Source of the DNA: Candidatus Epulonipiscium sp. | GTDB taxonomy: Bacteria > Bacillota > Clostridia > Lachnospirales > JAAYNZ01 | NCBI GenBank assembly: GCA_012524135.1 | Contig: JAAYSE010000008.1 | Span: 1-49,778, forward strand | Length of the DNA: 49,778 nt | Direction: 5' to 3' | Shown: positions 1 to 11,661 of the stretch, in pieces | How positions within the stretch are numbered: the stretch's first letter is position 1 | Layout: the number at the start of each line of letters is the position of its first letter | Notes under the pieces: generated by a model | What the model was told of the DNA's origin: nothing | What the model saw: only the letters and a program-made list of their open reading frames with translations | Database searches by the model: none | Made by a program: the position numbers and the translations under genes

Positions 1-1213
1 ACAATCGTATAAAATTAATAACCAATGCTAATCTTGTATAACCAAGTCCATAAAGTAATCCCATAACCGCTGCAGACATAGCTAAAGTAATAAAGGCATA
101 ACGTTCATATTTAAAAATATTTTTTATCTCCTTAGCAAACTGTATATCTCCTTTAGAAAATAAACGAATAATCGGATCCATAAAAATACTCATTACAATA
201 AAACCTACTAAAGCAATAGTAATATTAATAATTAACGTTTTTTTAAATCCGTCAATAGCTCGTTCATAATTTTTATTTCCTATATTTTGACTAATAATAG
301 ATGCTTCTCCATCTTGAAAACCATTACCTAAACCAGTAATAATACCAGAGATATGATTGGAAATTCCAAGAGCTCCTACCACCATCACCCCATAAGATGC
401 ACTCATGGAATTAACAATTACCTTCCCAAAACTAAAAGCAAATCGTTCAAAAAAAATGGGAGCAGCTAAGATAATAATAGGATTGATAAAAGCCCATGAT
501 ACATCAATATTTTCTTTTGATAAACGAAAAATATTATCTCCCCGTAACATATCCATAATAGCAATTATAGTCAATATAGAATGAGAAATTAAAGTAGCAA
601 TAGCCATAGCAGTAATACCCCAATGAAATACATAAATAAACAAGGCAGTTAAACTAAGTTTAACCATAATGACTAAAAGATTTAAATAAAGAATTATTTT
701 TGTATTTCCCTTCGCTTTTTCTACAGCAATATAAACATTATTAATAAACATAGAAACCATTACTGAAATTTCTATAATAAAATAATGGCTTCCTACTTCA
801 ATCAATGCGGATGGTGTATTTGCTAATTTTAAAATTGGTTTCGTACAAGGAATAATTACTATCAATAGTAACAATGCTAAACTAGTAGCCATAAAAAATA
901 AAGTGTTTACATATTTTTTTGCTTTTTCAATCTCCCCTGCACCATAACATCTAGCAATAATAATACCACCACTAACAGATAAACCTGTTCCTATCGCTGT
1001 AAACATTGTTTTTATTTGAGAAAGATATGTTACTGCCGAAACTACATTAGAACTAATTTGCGAAGCCATAAAAGTATCTAAAACAGTAAATAAATGATTA
1101 AATCCATTATAAATAGCTAAAGGAATAGATATACTTAAAATGACCTTCCACATATTATCTTCTAATACAAATAATCTTCTTTGACTATCTTTACTACTTA
1201 AACCATCATTCAT
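1..1213 (-). CDS. MATE family efflux transporter (C-terminus truncated by window edge)
   Basis: Reverse-strand reading frame from ATG at 1213 (MNDGLSSKDSQRRLFVLEDNMWKVILSISIPLAIYNGFNHLFTVLDTFMAS...) stays open to base 1; multiple TM segments and MATE/NorM-like pattern. Absent from the ORF track because it has no stop inside the window. Confidence 0.85.
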   Translation of the reverse strand, partial: MNDGLSSKDSQRRLFVLEDNMWKVILSISIPLAIYNGFNHLFTVLDTFMASQISSNVVSAVTYLSQIKTMFTAIGTGLSVSGGIIIARCYGAGEIEKAKKYVNTLFFMATSLALLLLIVIIPCTKPILKLANTPSALIEVGSHYFIIEISVMVSMFINNVYIAVEKAKGNTKIILYLNLLVIMVKLSLTALFIYVFHWGITAMAIATLISHSILTIIAIMDMLRGDNIFRLSKENIDVSWAFINPIIILAAPIFFERFAFSFGKVIVNSMSASYGVMVVGALGISNHISGIITGLGNGFQDGEASIISQNIGNKNYERAIDGFKKTLIINITIALVGFIVMSIFMDPIIRLFSKGDIQFAKEIKNIFKYERYAFITLAMSAAVMGLLYGLGYTRLALVINFIRL

Positions 1214-1434
1214 ATGTACTCATCCTTATCTAGTCCTGATTTTTTAAGCATTATACTCTTATAGATAGTATATGGAAAAGCCAAAGCATTTTCTGTGCAA
1301 AATTTGCTTATTATTAATACTTATATGTATATTTTGCTTTTATTGATGATAAAACATAAAAATAACCTTTTCTCTAATAAACATATAAAAGCAAGATTTT
1401 TAAAGATCTCACTTTAATCATTAATAAAGAAGCT

Positions 1435-1464
1435 AAAAAATCGCCTGATAATTTTATCAGGCGA
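1435..1464 (-). terminator. Intrinsic terminator of the glycolytic operon (downstream of eno)
   Basis: Inverted repeat TCGCCTGATAA/TTATCAGGCGA at 1441-1464, followed on the minus strand by a T-run (plus strand shows aaaaaa just before it). Confidence 0.85.
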
Positions 1465-1531
1465 ATATTTTGTCCCAGATTTATTTCATTATATTACATT
1501 CAAAAAATACTATTAAAGATTAATAAATTAA

Positions 1532-2881
<1,350 letters not shown>

Positions 2882-2923
2882 TTATTCTAGCACATTTTTA
2901 CCAGGAAGGGAATCATTATTCAC

Positions 2924-4462
2924 TTATTTAAGCAATGATTTCCCAGTCATTTCTTCTGGTTGCTCAAGTTCCATCATTTCTAATAATGTAGGCGCAATAT
3001 CAGCTAATCGTCCTTCGCTAGCTAATCCTACCCCTGGCTTATAATTAATTAAAATAAAAGGAACAGGATTTGTTGTATGAGCAGTAAAAGGTTCTTTTGT
3101 ACTATAATCAATTAGTTGCTCTGCATTTCCATGATCTGCACAAAGAAACATTTGTCCATCTACTTTTAGTAATGCTTCTACTACTTTTCCAACACATTCA
3201 TCCACAGCCTCTACAGCTTTAATAGCTGCTTCTAAAAATCCTGTATGTCCTACCATATCTGGATTAGCAAAATTAACAACTATAAAATCATATTTATTTG
3301 ATTTTATTGCATTTACTAATTTCTCTGCTACGGTATAAACACTCATTTGAGGCTCTAAATCATAAGTTGCTACTTTAGGTGAAGGAACTAAAATACGCTC
3401 TTCACCAGATACAGGTTCTTCTACACCACCATTGAAAAAGAAAGTTACATGTGCATATTTTTCTGTCTCTGCTAAACGTAATTGAGTTAATCCTTTAGAA
3501 GATAAGTATTCTCCTAAAGTATTGATTAATGTTTCTTTTTCAAAAGCAACTTCTTTATTGGGAATTGTAATATCATAATTTGTAAAGCACACATACGTTA
3601 GCTTTATAAATCCTTTTTCTCGTTCAAAGCCATCAAAAGACTCATCACAAAATGCTCTCGTAATTTGTCTAGCTCGATCCGGTCGAAAATTAAAGCAAAT
3701 AATCGAATCGCCTGAATGAATGGTGGCAGGTTTTTGTTCTTCTGAGGAAATAACAGTAGGAAGAACAAATTCATCATAAACTTCTTTATCATAAGAAGCT
3801 TGTACAGCTTCTACTGCACTTTCTGATACTTGACCAGTACCTAATACCATAGCGTCATAAGCTAGTTTCGTTCGATCCCAGCGATTATCACGATCCATCG
3901 AATAGTATCTGCCCATAACAGTTGCAATACGTCCTACTCCAAGTTCTCGCATATATTCTTCTAACTCTTTAATATACTCGATTCCCGAAGCTGGTGGAGT
4001 ATCTCGACCATCTAAAAAGGCGTGAACATATACTTGATCTAACTCTTCTTTTTTAGCTAATTGAAGAAGAGCATATAAATGCTGATTATGACTGTGTACG
4101 CCTCCATCTGATAATAGTCCAAATAAATGAAGAGCAGAATGATTTAATTTGCAATTTTTAATAGCTTGTAGTAAAGCTTTATTTTCAAAAAACTCTCCAT
4201 CCTCAATGGATTTTGTGATTTTAGTTAATTCTTGATAAACAATTCGACCTGCTCCTATATTTAAATGCCCTACTTCTGAATTTCCCATTTGTCCCTGAGG
4301 TAATCCTACATCAAGTCCACTAGCATTACCATGAACAAAAGGATATTTTTGCATCAGTGAGTCAATATTAGGAGTATGTGCTTGTTTAATTGCATTACCT
4401 TCTGTATTTTCGTTAAGACCAAATCCATCTAATATCATTAATACTGTCGGTTTTTTTGACAT
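2924..4462 (-). CDS. gpmI: 2,3-bisphosphoglycerate-independent phosphoglycerate mutase
   Basis: MILDGFGLN, GNSEVGHLNIGAGR and CADHGNAEQ motifs; position in glycolytic operon. Confidence 0.97.
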   Translation of the reverse strand: MSKKPTVLMILDGFGLNENTEGNAIKQAHTPNIDSLMQKYPFVHGNASGLDVGLPQGQMGNSEVGHLNIGAGRIVYQELTKITKSIEDGEFFENKALLQAIKNCKLNHSALHLFGLLSDGGVHSHNQHLYALLQLAKKEELDQVYVHAFLDGRDTPPASGIEYIKELEEYMRELGVGRIATVMGRYYSMDRDNRWDRTKLAYDAMVLGTGQVSESAVEAVQASYDKEVYDEFVLPTVISSEEQKPATIHSGDSIICFNFRPDRARQITRAFCDESFDGFEREKGFIKLTYVCFTNYDITIPNKEVAFEKETLINTLGEYLSSKGLTQLRLAETEKYAHVTFFFNGGVEEPVSGEERILVPSPKVATYDLEPQMSVYTVAEKLVNAIKSNKYDFIVVNFANPDMVGHTGFLEAAIKAVEAVDECVGKVVEALLKVDGQMFLCADHGNAEQLIDYSTKEPFTAHTTNPVPFILINYKPGVGLASEGRLADIAPTLLEMMELEQPEEMTGKSLLK

Positions 4463-4474
4463 ATGACTACTCCT

Positions 4475-5224
4475 TTATTTATAGTTAACGATCTTGCCAA
4501 AGTCTGCTTTTAAGCTAGCTCCTCCGACTAAGCCCCCGTCAATATTAGACATGTTAAACAATTCATTAGCATTACCTGCGTTAACACTTCCACCGTATTG
4601 AATACGAATACTTTCTGAAACTTCTTGGTTGAATATTTCTAGAAGAGCACGTCGAATCGCTGCACAAACTTCTTCTGCTTGTTCAGCAGTTGCTGTCTTA
4701 CCTGTTCCAATCGCCCAGATAGGTTCATAAGCAATAACTACTTTATGAGCTTCTTCTATTTCAACATCTTTTAGAGCTATTTTAGTTTGCATTCGAATAT
4801 GATCAATAGCAACACCTTGTTCTCGTTGTTCTAAAGTTTCTCCTACACAGACGATAGGATTAAGATCATACTCTAAAGCTTTTAAAACTTTTTTGTTAAC
4901 CGTTTCATCTGTTTCTCCAAAATAAGCCCTACGTTCTGAGTGGCCAATAATTACATATTGAACACCGATTTCTTTTAACATATTAGGAGCAATCTCCCCT
5001 GTATAAGCTCCACTTTCTTCAAAATGCATATTTTGTGCTCCAATAGCAATATTCGTTCCTTTTGTAGCTTCTATGGCTGGAATTAAAGAAACAAAGGGAG
5101 GGCAAAATACAACATCTACTTCTTCATTTTTTACCAATGGTTTTAATTCTTCAATTAAAGCTAAAGCTTCTTGGGGAGTGGTATTCATTTTCCAATTTCC
5201 TGCTATAATTTTTCTTTTCTTCAC
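4475..5224 (-). CDS. tpiA: Triosephosphate isomerase
   Basis: [25 protein letters not shown] and GGSV motifs. Confidence 0.97.
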   Translation of the reverse strand: MKKRKIIAGNWKMNTTPQEALALIEELKPLVKNEEVDVVFCPPFVSLIPAIEATKGTNIAIGAQNMHFEESGAYTGEIAPNMLKEIGVQYVIIGHSERRAYFGETDETVNKKVLKALEYDLNPIVCVGETLEQREQGVAIDHIRMQTKIALKDVEIEEAHKVVIAYEPIWAIGTGKTATAEQAEEVCAAIRRALLEIFNQEVSESIRIQYGGSVNAGNANELFNMSNIDGGLVGGASLKADFGKIVNYK

Positions 5225-5237
5225 AAATAAGTCCTCC

Positions 5238-6431
5238 TTATTTATCGTTAGCGGCTGCTACTCCAGGAAGTTCTTTTCCTTCTAAAAATTCTAAGGAAGC
5301 GCCTCCTCCTGTAGAAATATGAGTCATCTTATCTCCAAATCCTAAATTATTAACGGCTGCTGCTGAATCACCACCTCCGATAATCGTAGTAGCATCAATA
5401 TTCGCTAATGCTTCTGCTACTGCAATCGTACCTTTTGCAAAGTTTTCAAATTCAAAAACTCCCATAGGGCCATTCCATACTACCGTCTTTGCATCCTTTA
5501 GTGCATCTGCATATAACTCTCTTGTTTTGGGACCGATATCTAATCCTTCCCAATCAGATCCAATACTACCTCTTGGCACTATTTTAATAGGAGTATCATT
5601 TTTAAATTCTTGAGCAACAACATGATCAATAGGAAGTAAGAATCGAACGCCTTTCTCTTCGGCCTTTTGAATCATTTCTTTCGCATACTCTATTTTATCC
5701 TCTTCTAATAAAGACTTTCCTACATCATTACCCATCGCCTTTAAAAATGTATAAGCCATTCCTCCACCAATAATAAGAGTATCTACTTTTTCTAATAGAT
5801 TATTGATTACATTAATCTTATCCGATACTTTAGCTCCTCCTAAAATAGCAACAAAAGGACGCTCTGGATTATTTACTGCATTTCCTAAAAATTCGATTTC
5901 CTTTTTCATTAAATAACCTACAACAGCTTCATCTACATATTCTGTTACTCCTACATTCGAACAGTGAGCTCGATGAGCTGTTCCAAAAGCATCATTAACA
6001 AAAATTTCTGCTATGCTAGCTAAATCTTTACTAAACGCTTCCCCATTTTTAGTCTCTTCAGGTCGGAAACGTGTATTTTCTAAAAGAACAACATCTCCAT
6101 CTTTCATATTTTCAATAGCTTTCTTAGCATTATCTCCTACTACATTATCATCAGCAGCAAAAATGACTTCTTTATTTAATAATTCACTTAATCGTTTTGC
6201 TACTGGAGCTAAAGAAAGTTCTGGTTTTACTTCTCCTTTAGGTTTCCCTAAGTGAGAACATAAAATAACTTTTCCTCCATCTTGGATTAATTTATTAATC
6301 GTAGGTAATGCAGCTACTAATCTATTTTCATCTGTAATTTTTCCATCTTGTAATGGTACATTAAAATCACAACGAACTAATACTCGTTTTCCTTTCACTG
6401 AAATATCATCTACAGTTTTTTTATTTAACAT
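5238..6431 (-). CDS. pgk: Phosphoglycerate kinase
   Basis: [22 protein letters not shown] and GGGDSAAAV motifs. Confidence 0.97.
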   Translation of the reverse strand: MLNKKTVDDISVKGKRVLVRCDFNVPLQDGKITDENRLVAALPTINKLIQDGGKVILCSHLGKPKGEVKPELSLAPVAKRLSELLNKEVIFAADDNVVGDNAKKAIENMKDGDVVLLENTRFRPEETKNGEAFSKDLASIAEIFVNDAFGTAHRAHCSNVGVTEYVDEAVVGYLMKKEIEFLGNAVNNPERPFVAILGGAKVSDKINVINNLLEKVDTLIIGGGMAYTFLKAMGNDVGKSLLEEDKIEYAKEMIQKAEEKGVRFLLPIDHVVAQEFKNDTPIKIVPRGSIGSDWEGLDIGPKTRELYADALKDAKTVVWNGPMGVFEFENFAKGTIAVAEALANIDATTIIGGGDSAAAVNNLGFGDKMTHISTGGGASLEFLEGKELPGVAAANDK

Positions 6432-6460
6432 GTCATGACCCCTTTCTTTTGATATCGATA

Positions 6461-6501
6461 AAAAAGGTCCGGGCCTATAGTTTACACTATGAAACCGGAC
6501 C
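6461..6501 (-). terminator. Terminator-like or processing hairpin between gap and pgk
   Basis: GGTCCGG (6466-6472) / CCGGACC (6495-6501) with inner ATAGT/ACTAT pairing; on the minus strand the stem is followed by TTTTTT. Confidence 0.6.
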
Positions 6502-6517
6502 CCTGGATGGATCTTTC

Positions 6518-7504
6518 TTATAAACGTTCAGCGATATATTGAGTCAAGTCTACAATACGATTGGAATATCCCCATTCGTTATCATACCAAGAAATAACTT
6601 TTACCATGTTGCCACCCATAACTAAAGTAGATAAACCATCTACAATAGAAGATCGAGAATCTTTTTTATAGTCCACAGATACTAAAGGTTCATCAGAGTA
6701 TCCTAATACTTTTTCATCAGCTGCTTCTTTTAAAGCTGCATTTAATTCTTCTACTGTTACATCTTTGCTTAATTCTACAGTTAAATCAACTACAGATACT
6801 GTAGGTGTAGGTACACGCATAGCCATACCTGTTAATTTTCCTTTTAAAGAAGGAATTACTTTAGCTACTGCTTCAGCTGCTCCTGTAGTAGTAGGAATAA
6901 TAGATTCAGCTGCTGCACGAGCTCTTCGTAAATCTTTATGAGGTAAGTCTAAAATACGTTGGTCATTGGTATAAGAGTGTACTGTTGTCATAATTCCTTT
7001 TACAATACCAAATTTATCTTCGATTACTTTTGCAACAGGTGCTAAACAGTTTGTTGTACAAGAAGCATTGTCTACAATATTATCTTCTTCAGGATTATAA
7101 TCTTCTTCATTTACACCCATTACAATTGATTTTGTTCCTTTTCCTGGAGCAGAAATAATTACTTTTTTAGCTCCTGCATCAATATGTAATTGAGCTTGTT
7201 CTTTCTTTCTAAAAATACCTGTACATTCTACTACAATATCTACTCCTAATTCTTTCCAAGGAAGATCTGCTGGATTTCTTTCTGCTAATACTTTGATTTC
7301 TTTTCCATTTACTACTAAATTATTATCTTTTACTTCTACTGTTCCATCAAATTTTCCAAAGCAAGTATCATATTTTAGTAAATGTGCTAGTGTAGGTGCA
7401 TCCGTTAAGTCATTGATAGCTACAATGTCCATTCCTTTTCCTACTGCTATTTTAAAAGCATTACGTCCTATACGTCCAAAACCATTAATTGCAATTTTTG
7501 CCAT
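6518..7504 (-). CDS. gap: Glyceraldehyde-3-phosphate dehydrogenase, type I
   Basis: [18 protein letters not shown] and WYDNEWGYS motifs. Confidence 0.98.
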   Translation of the reverse strand: MAKIAINGFGRIGRNAFKIAVGKGMDIVAINDLTDAPTLAHLLKYDTCFGKFDGTVEVKDNNLVVNGKEIKVLAERNPADLPWKELGVDIVVECTGIFRKKEQAQLHIDAGAKKVIISAPGKGTKSIVMGVNEEDYNPEEDNIVDNASCTTNCLAPVAKVIEDKFGIVKGIMTTVHSYTNDQRILDLPHKDLRRARAAAESIIPTTTGAAEAVAKVIPSLKGKLTGMAMRVPTPTVSVVDLTVELSKDVTVEELNAALKEAADEKVLGYSDEPLVSVDYKKDSRSSIVDGLSTLVMGGNMVKVISWYDNEWGYSNRIVDLTQYIAERL

Positions 7505-7557
7505 AGTTTTGTTCCTCCTCTACATTTTTCAAATTCATTTATATCCAGCTGTAAATA

Positions 7558-8595
7558 TTACAGCGGATTTTCTTTGTTATAATGGAGTAGTTCTCTGGCT
7601 ACCCCTTCATCAATGACAAGATGGGTATTTTCTAATACTTGAGTTAAAGCATAAACAGCTTTTGCTTTAGAAGCTCCACCTGCCACTGCTAAGGTAAATG
7701 GTATTCCCTTAATCTGTTCTAATTTTATACCAACAGACTGAGAAGTATACACCATTTTCCCATTTTCATCGAAATAATATCCAAAGGCCTCTGCTACAGC
7801 TTGTTTTCTTCTTAAATAATCAATAATTGTATCGGATAAATTTCTTCTTTTCGCCATGGTAAGTGCATTTCCTATGCCAAAAACCAGCATATCTGCTTGA
7901 AGCACTTTTTGAAGTGTATGTTGAATCAAGGGCTCATGTTTGACTGTTTCTAATGTTCTTTTACTAAGGTTATCAGGTATATTTAATAGCTGATAGCATG
8001 CTCCAATTTTATTAGCTAGTTGAGAAGTTAAAGTATTGGATTGATATTCTACATGATGTCCTAAACTTCCTCTAGCAGGAACCACTAAAACATCTTCATA
8101 ACCATGTACGGAAGGCATAGCATCTACTACCTCAGCCACTGTACTTCCACCAGTAATCGCAATAATACTATAAGAATGAAGCTTTTCTTTTAACAGTTGA
8201 GCAGCTACCTTTCCTAAATCTTTCTTTACAATGGGATCTTCTTCTAAATTTCCAGGTACAATAACCACTTTTGAACATCCAAGTAGAGATTTTATTTGCC
8301 TTTCCACATGTAAAAAATCTTTTAGTTGATGCATAAACTCTTGCAAGGAATAAAGAAGGTTAATACCCTCTTCTGTAATAGTCATACCTGTACTAGATAC
8401 CTGAAGAAATTGATATTGTTTTAAAAACTCTGTTTCTGTTCGAATCACTCGTTCCGTTAATCGAAGTTCATTTGCGAGGGTTCTTCTACCAATGGGCTGT
8501 AAGTAATAAACTCCTCTTAGGATATGATAGCGTCGTTGTAAGCTTTTCATTCCTTCTGGAATAATCTTTTGAAGTGCTGCAAATATCGTTTTCAT
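7558..8595 (-). CDS. cggR: Central glycolytic genes regulator, SorC/DeoR-type
   Basis: Sugar-binding SorC-like C-terminus, N-terminal HTH, and synteny immediately upstream of gap. Start 8595 (MKTIFAALQKIIPEG) preceded by GGAGGG; the track start 8649 is upstream. Confidence 0.9.
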   Translation of the reverse strand: MKTIFAALQKIIPEGMKSLQRRYHILRGVYYLQPIGRRTLANELRLTERVIRTETEFLKQYQFLQVSSTGMTITEEGINLLYSLQEFMHQLKDFLHVERQIKSLLGCSKVVIVPGNLEEDPIVKKDLGKVAAQLLKEKLHSYSIIAITGGSTVAEVVDAMPSVHGYEDVLVVPARGSLGHHVEYQSNTLTSQLANKIGACYQLLNIPDNLSKRTLETVKHEPLIQHTLQKVLQADMLVFGIGNALTMAKRRNLSDTIIDYLRRKQAVAEAFGYYFDENGKMVYTSQSVGIKLEQIKGIPFTLAVAGGASKAKAVYALTQVLENTHLVIDEGVARELLHYNKENPL

Positions 8596-8659
8596 GTACA
8601 ACCCTCCTGGGTCGCTTTTTGTCCCTCGTTTCAATTTGGGTCCCATCATCCTTTTAAAA

Positions 8660-8684
8660 AAATAGGAAGATTCTTCTTCCTATT
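8660..8684 (-). promoter_or_regulatory. 5'-leader hairpin with T-tract upstream of cggR
   Basis: Perfect 10-bp inverted repeat AATAGGAAGA-N4-TCTTCCTATT at 8661-8684; the minus strand continues TTTTT. Confidence 0.55.
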
Positions 8685-8688
8685 TGCT

Positions 8689-8717
8689 ATTGTATCGAAA
8701 AAAGAAGAAAAATGCAA
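8689..8717 (-). promoter_or_regulatory. Putative sigma-A promoter of cggR-gap operon
   Basis: Minus strand TTGCAT (8717-8712), 17-nt spacer, TACAAT (8694-8689). Confidence 0.6.
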
Positions 8718-8862
8718 GCTTCTTTTTATTATTATTTTATTATTATATTTTATATAAAATATAATTCAAACTCCAAGTGCTCAGTAAGTTCATAACAACC
8801 CTACTTTTGATTCTATCATAGACCTTAGAAAATATTTTAACACATCCACACAAAGCAAATGC

Positions 8863-10527
8863 TCAATTTTTCCTTTCATTATCTAGATCTAACACACTTA
8901 ATGCAATATTAGAAGCATGGTCAGAAATTCTTTCTAAATTACTAATAACATCCAAAAAAATCACTCCCGATGTAGAACTACATTCATTTTTAGCTAATCG
9001 TTCAATATGACTACTACGTAATTCTTCTTCCATTTGATTTACTTTTTCTTCTTGTCTCAATACATCTTGTGCTAAAATAAGGTCATTATTATAACGAGCT
9101 CGTATAGCTGTTTTATAACAAGTAATTGTAGTCTCAAACATCATATTGAGTTCTGCTGTTGCTTTCTCGGATAAAACAATTCCTTCATCAATATGAAGTC
9201 TAGCTAATTCAGCTATATTTTCTGCATGGTCTCCCACCCGTTCCACGTCATTAATCGTATGAAACAAACTAGTTACATAATTATGTTGTTCCTCACTAAT
9301 CGATGAATTGGATATTTTGATTAAATAATTAGTAATTCCCTTTTCTAAAGAATTAATACTTTGTTCTCGTCTAAGTACCTGTTCTATTTTTTCTTCACTT
9401 TTTTCAAATAAAGCCTCCATCGCTGCACAAGTATTTTCTGCTGCAATAGTACCCATTCGATTTATTTCCTTAATCGTATTTTCAATAGCAAAACTAGGAG
9501 TTTCAATAATACGATCATCTAAATGACGAAGTACACTTTCATCCTCTTCTTCATTCATACTTGAAACAAATTTACCTGATAGATATACCAATCCATTAGC
9601 AAAAGGAAACAGCAATATCGTACTTAAAACATTAAAAGCAGTATGAACTATACTAATATCGGTCATATTAATCATCATTTGTCCTAACGTAGGATTGATC
9701 CAATGAAAATAAATAATAGCAACAATAGCAAAAATCGTAGAACCAATAATATTAAATAATAAGTGAATATACGCTGCTCTTTTTGCCGTCTTTTTAGCAC
9801 CTATACTAGACATTAAAGCGGTTACACAAGTTCCAATATTTTGTCCAAGAATAATATAAATAGCAGCACTCCATGGAACTAAAGCTGCTGCAGCTAACGT
9901 TTGTAACATTCCAACAGAAGCGGAACTACTTTGAATAATCACTGTAACAGCAGTTCCTGCTAAAATTCCCAAAATAGGATTATGTCCTAATATAATAAAA
10001 GCATCTCGTAATATTGTTGATTCTCTAAGAGGATACGCTGCTGATCCCATCATATCTAAACCTAAAAATAAAATACCAAATCCAGCTAAAACCTCACCAA
10101 TTTGTTGCAACCCTTTTTTTCTAGAAAAAGTTATAAACACAACTCCCACTGCAATAGTAATAGGAGCTAGTTGAGAAGGCGATAAAACTTTCAACCATTC
10201 TGAACTAGAAACAATCCAAGATGTAATGGTTGTCCCAATATTAGCCCCCATAATAATACCCACAGCCTGATTTAAATTCATTAAACCTGCATTAACAAAA
10301 CCAACAACCATAACAGTAGAAGCGGAACTACTTTGCATAATAGCAGTAACTGCAGCCCCTACCAAAATCCCCATAAAATGGTTTTTGGTTAACATTTCCA
10401 AAAGACGTTTCATACGAGTTCCGGCTGATTTTTGTAACCCTTTAGCCATCACTTGCATACCATACAAAAAAAGTCCAAATCCTCCAATAAACATGATAAG
10501 TATCTGCATATAACTAATCTGTTCCAT
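8863..10527 (-). CDS. Na+/phosphate cotransporter family protein with C-terminal PhoU-like domain
   Basis: Duplicated QSSSAS motifs (AIMQSSSASTVMVVGF, VIIQSSSASVGML) typical of NptA/YjbB, followed by a helical PhoU-like domain. Start 10527 (MEQISYMQ) with RBS AGGAGG. Confidence 0.9.
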   Translation of the reverse strand: MEQISYMQILIMFIGGFGLFLYGMQVMAKGLQKSAGTRMKRLLEMLTKNHFMGILVGAAVTAIMQSSSASTVMVVGFVNAGLMNLNQAVGIIMGANIGTTITSWIVSSSEWLKVLSPSQLAPITIAVGVVFITFSRKKGLQQIGEVLAGFGILFLGLDMMGSAAYPLRESTILRDAFIILGHNPILGILAGTAVTVIIQSSSASVGMLQTLAAAALVPWSAAIYIILGQNIGTCVTALMSSIGAKKTAKRAAYIHLLFNIIGSTIFAIVAIIYFHWINPTLGQMMINMTDISIVHTAFNVLSTILLFPFANGLVYLSGKFVSSMNEEEDESVLRHLDDRIIETPSFAIENTIKEINRMGTIAAENTCAAMEALFEKSEEKIEQVLRREQSINSLEKGITNYLIKISNSSISEEQHNYVTSLFHTINDVERVGDHAENIAELARLHIDEGIVLSEKATAELNMMFETTITCYKTAIRARYNNDLILAQDVLRQEEKVNQMEEELRSSHIERLAKNECSSTSGVIFLDVISNLERISDHASNIALSVLDLDNERKN

Positions 10528-10741
10528 GTCTTTCCTCCTGTCTTCATTTTTAAAGAGCAAAACATAGTTCTTAATTCCTCAAACATTGTACCATGTCGAA
10601 AAAAGAAATTGCAAGTATCTTTTCTATTTTTCCCTATTTCGTTAGTATTCAAAAAAGGTTTTTTATGATACTATTAAAGAAAATATCTATCTTTTACCTA
10701 TAAATAATTTATACTATACAATAAATCAAGGAGTGAAAATA

Positions 10742-11548
10742 ATGTTTTTTGCTGACTATCATTCTCATACTTATTTTTCTTCAGATAGTAACGCTTCCAT
10801 GGAAGACATGATACAAACTGGAATTAATCTAGGTTTAAAACAATTAGCATTTACCGATCATGTAGACTTCGATTATCCCAATTCTGATTATACTTTTGAA
10901 ATTGATTATAACGAGTATTTAAAACAATTTAAACAATATAAACTTAAATATAAAAATAAAATTGATTTGATTTTTGGTGTAGAAATAGGATTACAACCTC
11001 ATTTACAAGAAAAAATTTCCGATTTCATTACTCATTATCCTTTTGATTTTATTATTGGGTCTTCTCATGTCGTTCATAAATTAGATCTATATAACGGTGA
11101 TTTTTTCCAAGGAAAAGAACAAAAAAATGCATATTTACAATATTTTGAAGAAGTTTTAAAAAACATACATATCTTTAATGATTTTCAAGTTTATGGTCAT
11201 TTAGATTATATCATTCGCTATGGGAACTATAAGAATCCAGTTTTATCTTATGAAGATTATCAAAATATTATTGATGAAATTCTAAAAAATTTAATTCATA
11301 AAGGGCAAGGAATAGAATTAAATACTTCTGGATACCGCTATGGACTTAATCAATTTCATCCACAAACATCCATTTTAAAATCCTATAAACAATTAGGTGG
11401 CGAAATTATTACTGTAGGATCTGATGCCCACTACCCTCAAGATCTTTGTGCAAACTTTAAAGAAGCCTATGAAATATTAAAAGAAATTGGCTTTTCCTAT
11501 ATTACTATTTTTAAGAATCAAAAACCTGATTTTATTCCTATTCCATAA
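10742..11548 (+). CDS. PHP-domain histidinol-phosphatase family protein (HisJ/HisK-like)
   Basis: DYHSHTYFSSDS, FTDHVDFDYP, GEIITVGSDAH; ATG at 10742 with RBS AAGGAG (the track uses GTG at 10733). Confidence 0.85.
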   Translation: MFFADYHSHTYFSSDSNASMEDMIQTGINLGLKQLAFTDHVDFDYPNSDYTFEIDYNEYLKQFKQYKLKYKNKIDLIFGVEIGLQPHLQEKISDFITHYPFDFIIGSSHVVHKLDLYNGDFFQGKEQKNAYLQYFEEVLKNIHIFNDFQVYGHLDYIIRYGNYKNPVLSYEDYQNIIDEILKNLIHKGQGIELNTSGYRYGLNQFHPQTSILKSYKQLGGEIITVGSDAHYPQDLCANFKEAYEILKEIGFSYITIFKNQKPDFIPIP

Positions 11549-11616
11549 GATTCTATAAAGTAATTTCCATTAAATTAATAAAAGTTTCATCTTCCTTATA
11601 TTGCTGCTACCAATAT

Positions 11617-11653
11617 AAAAACAGCCTCCTTTTTAATAAACGAGGCTGTTTTT
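11617..11653. terminator. Bidirectional intrinsic terminator between convergent hisK-like gene and GPH transporter
   Basis: AAAAACAGCCTC / GAGGCTGTTTTT inverted repeat with A/T tails on both sides. Confidence 0.9.
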
Positions 11654-11661
11654 ATATGATA

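Noticed and set aside
7293-7616. 107-aa plus-strand ORF antisense to gap and across the cggR-gap spacer
   Set aside because: Shadow ORF of conserved gap sequence; no RBS or domain.
8569-8757. 62-aa plus-strand ORF across the cggR 5' region
   Set aside because: Reads through the cggR promoter and leader hairpin in antisense; no RBS, low-complexity C-terminus.
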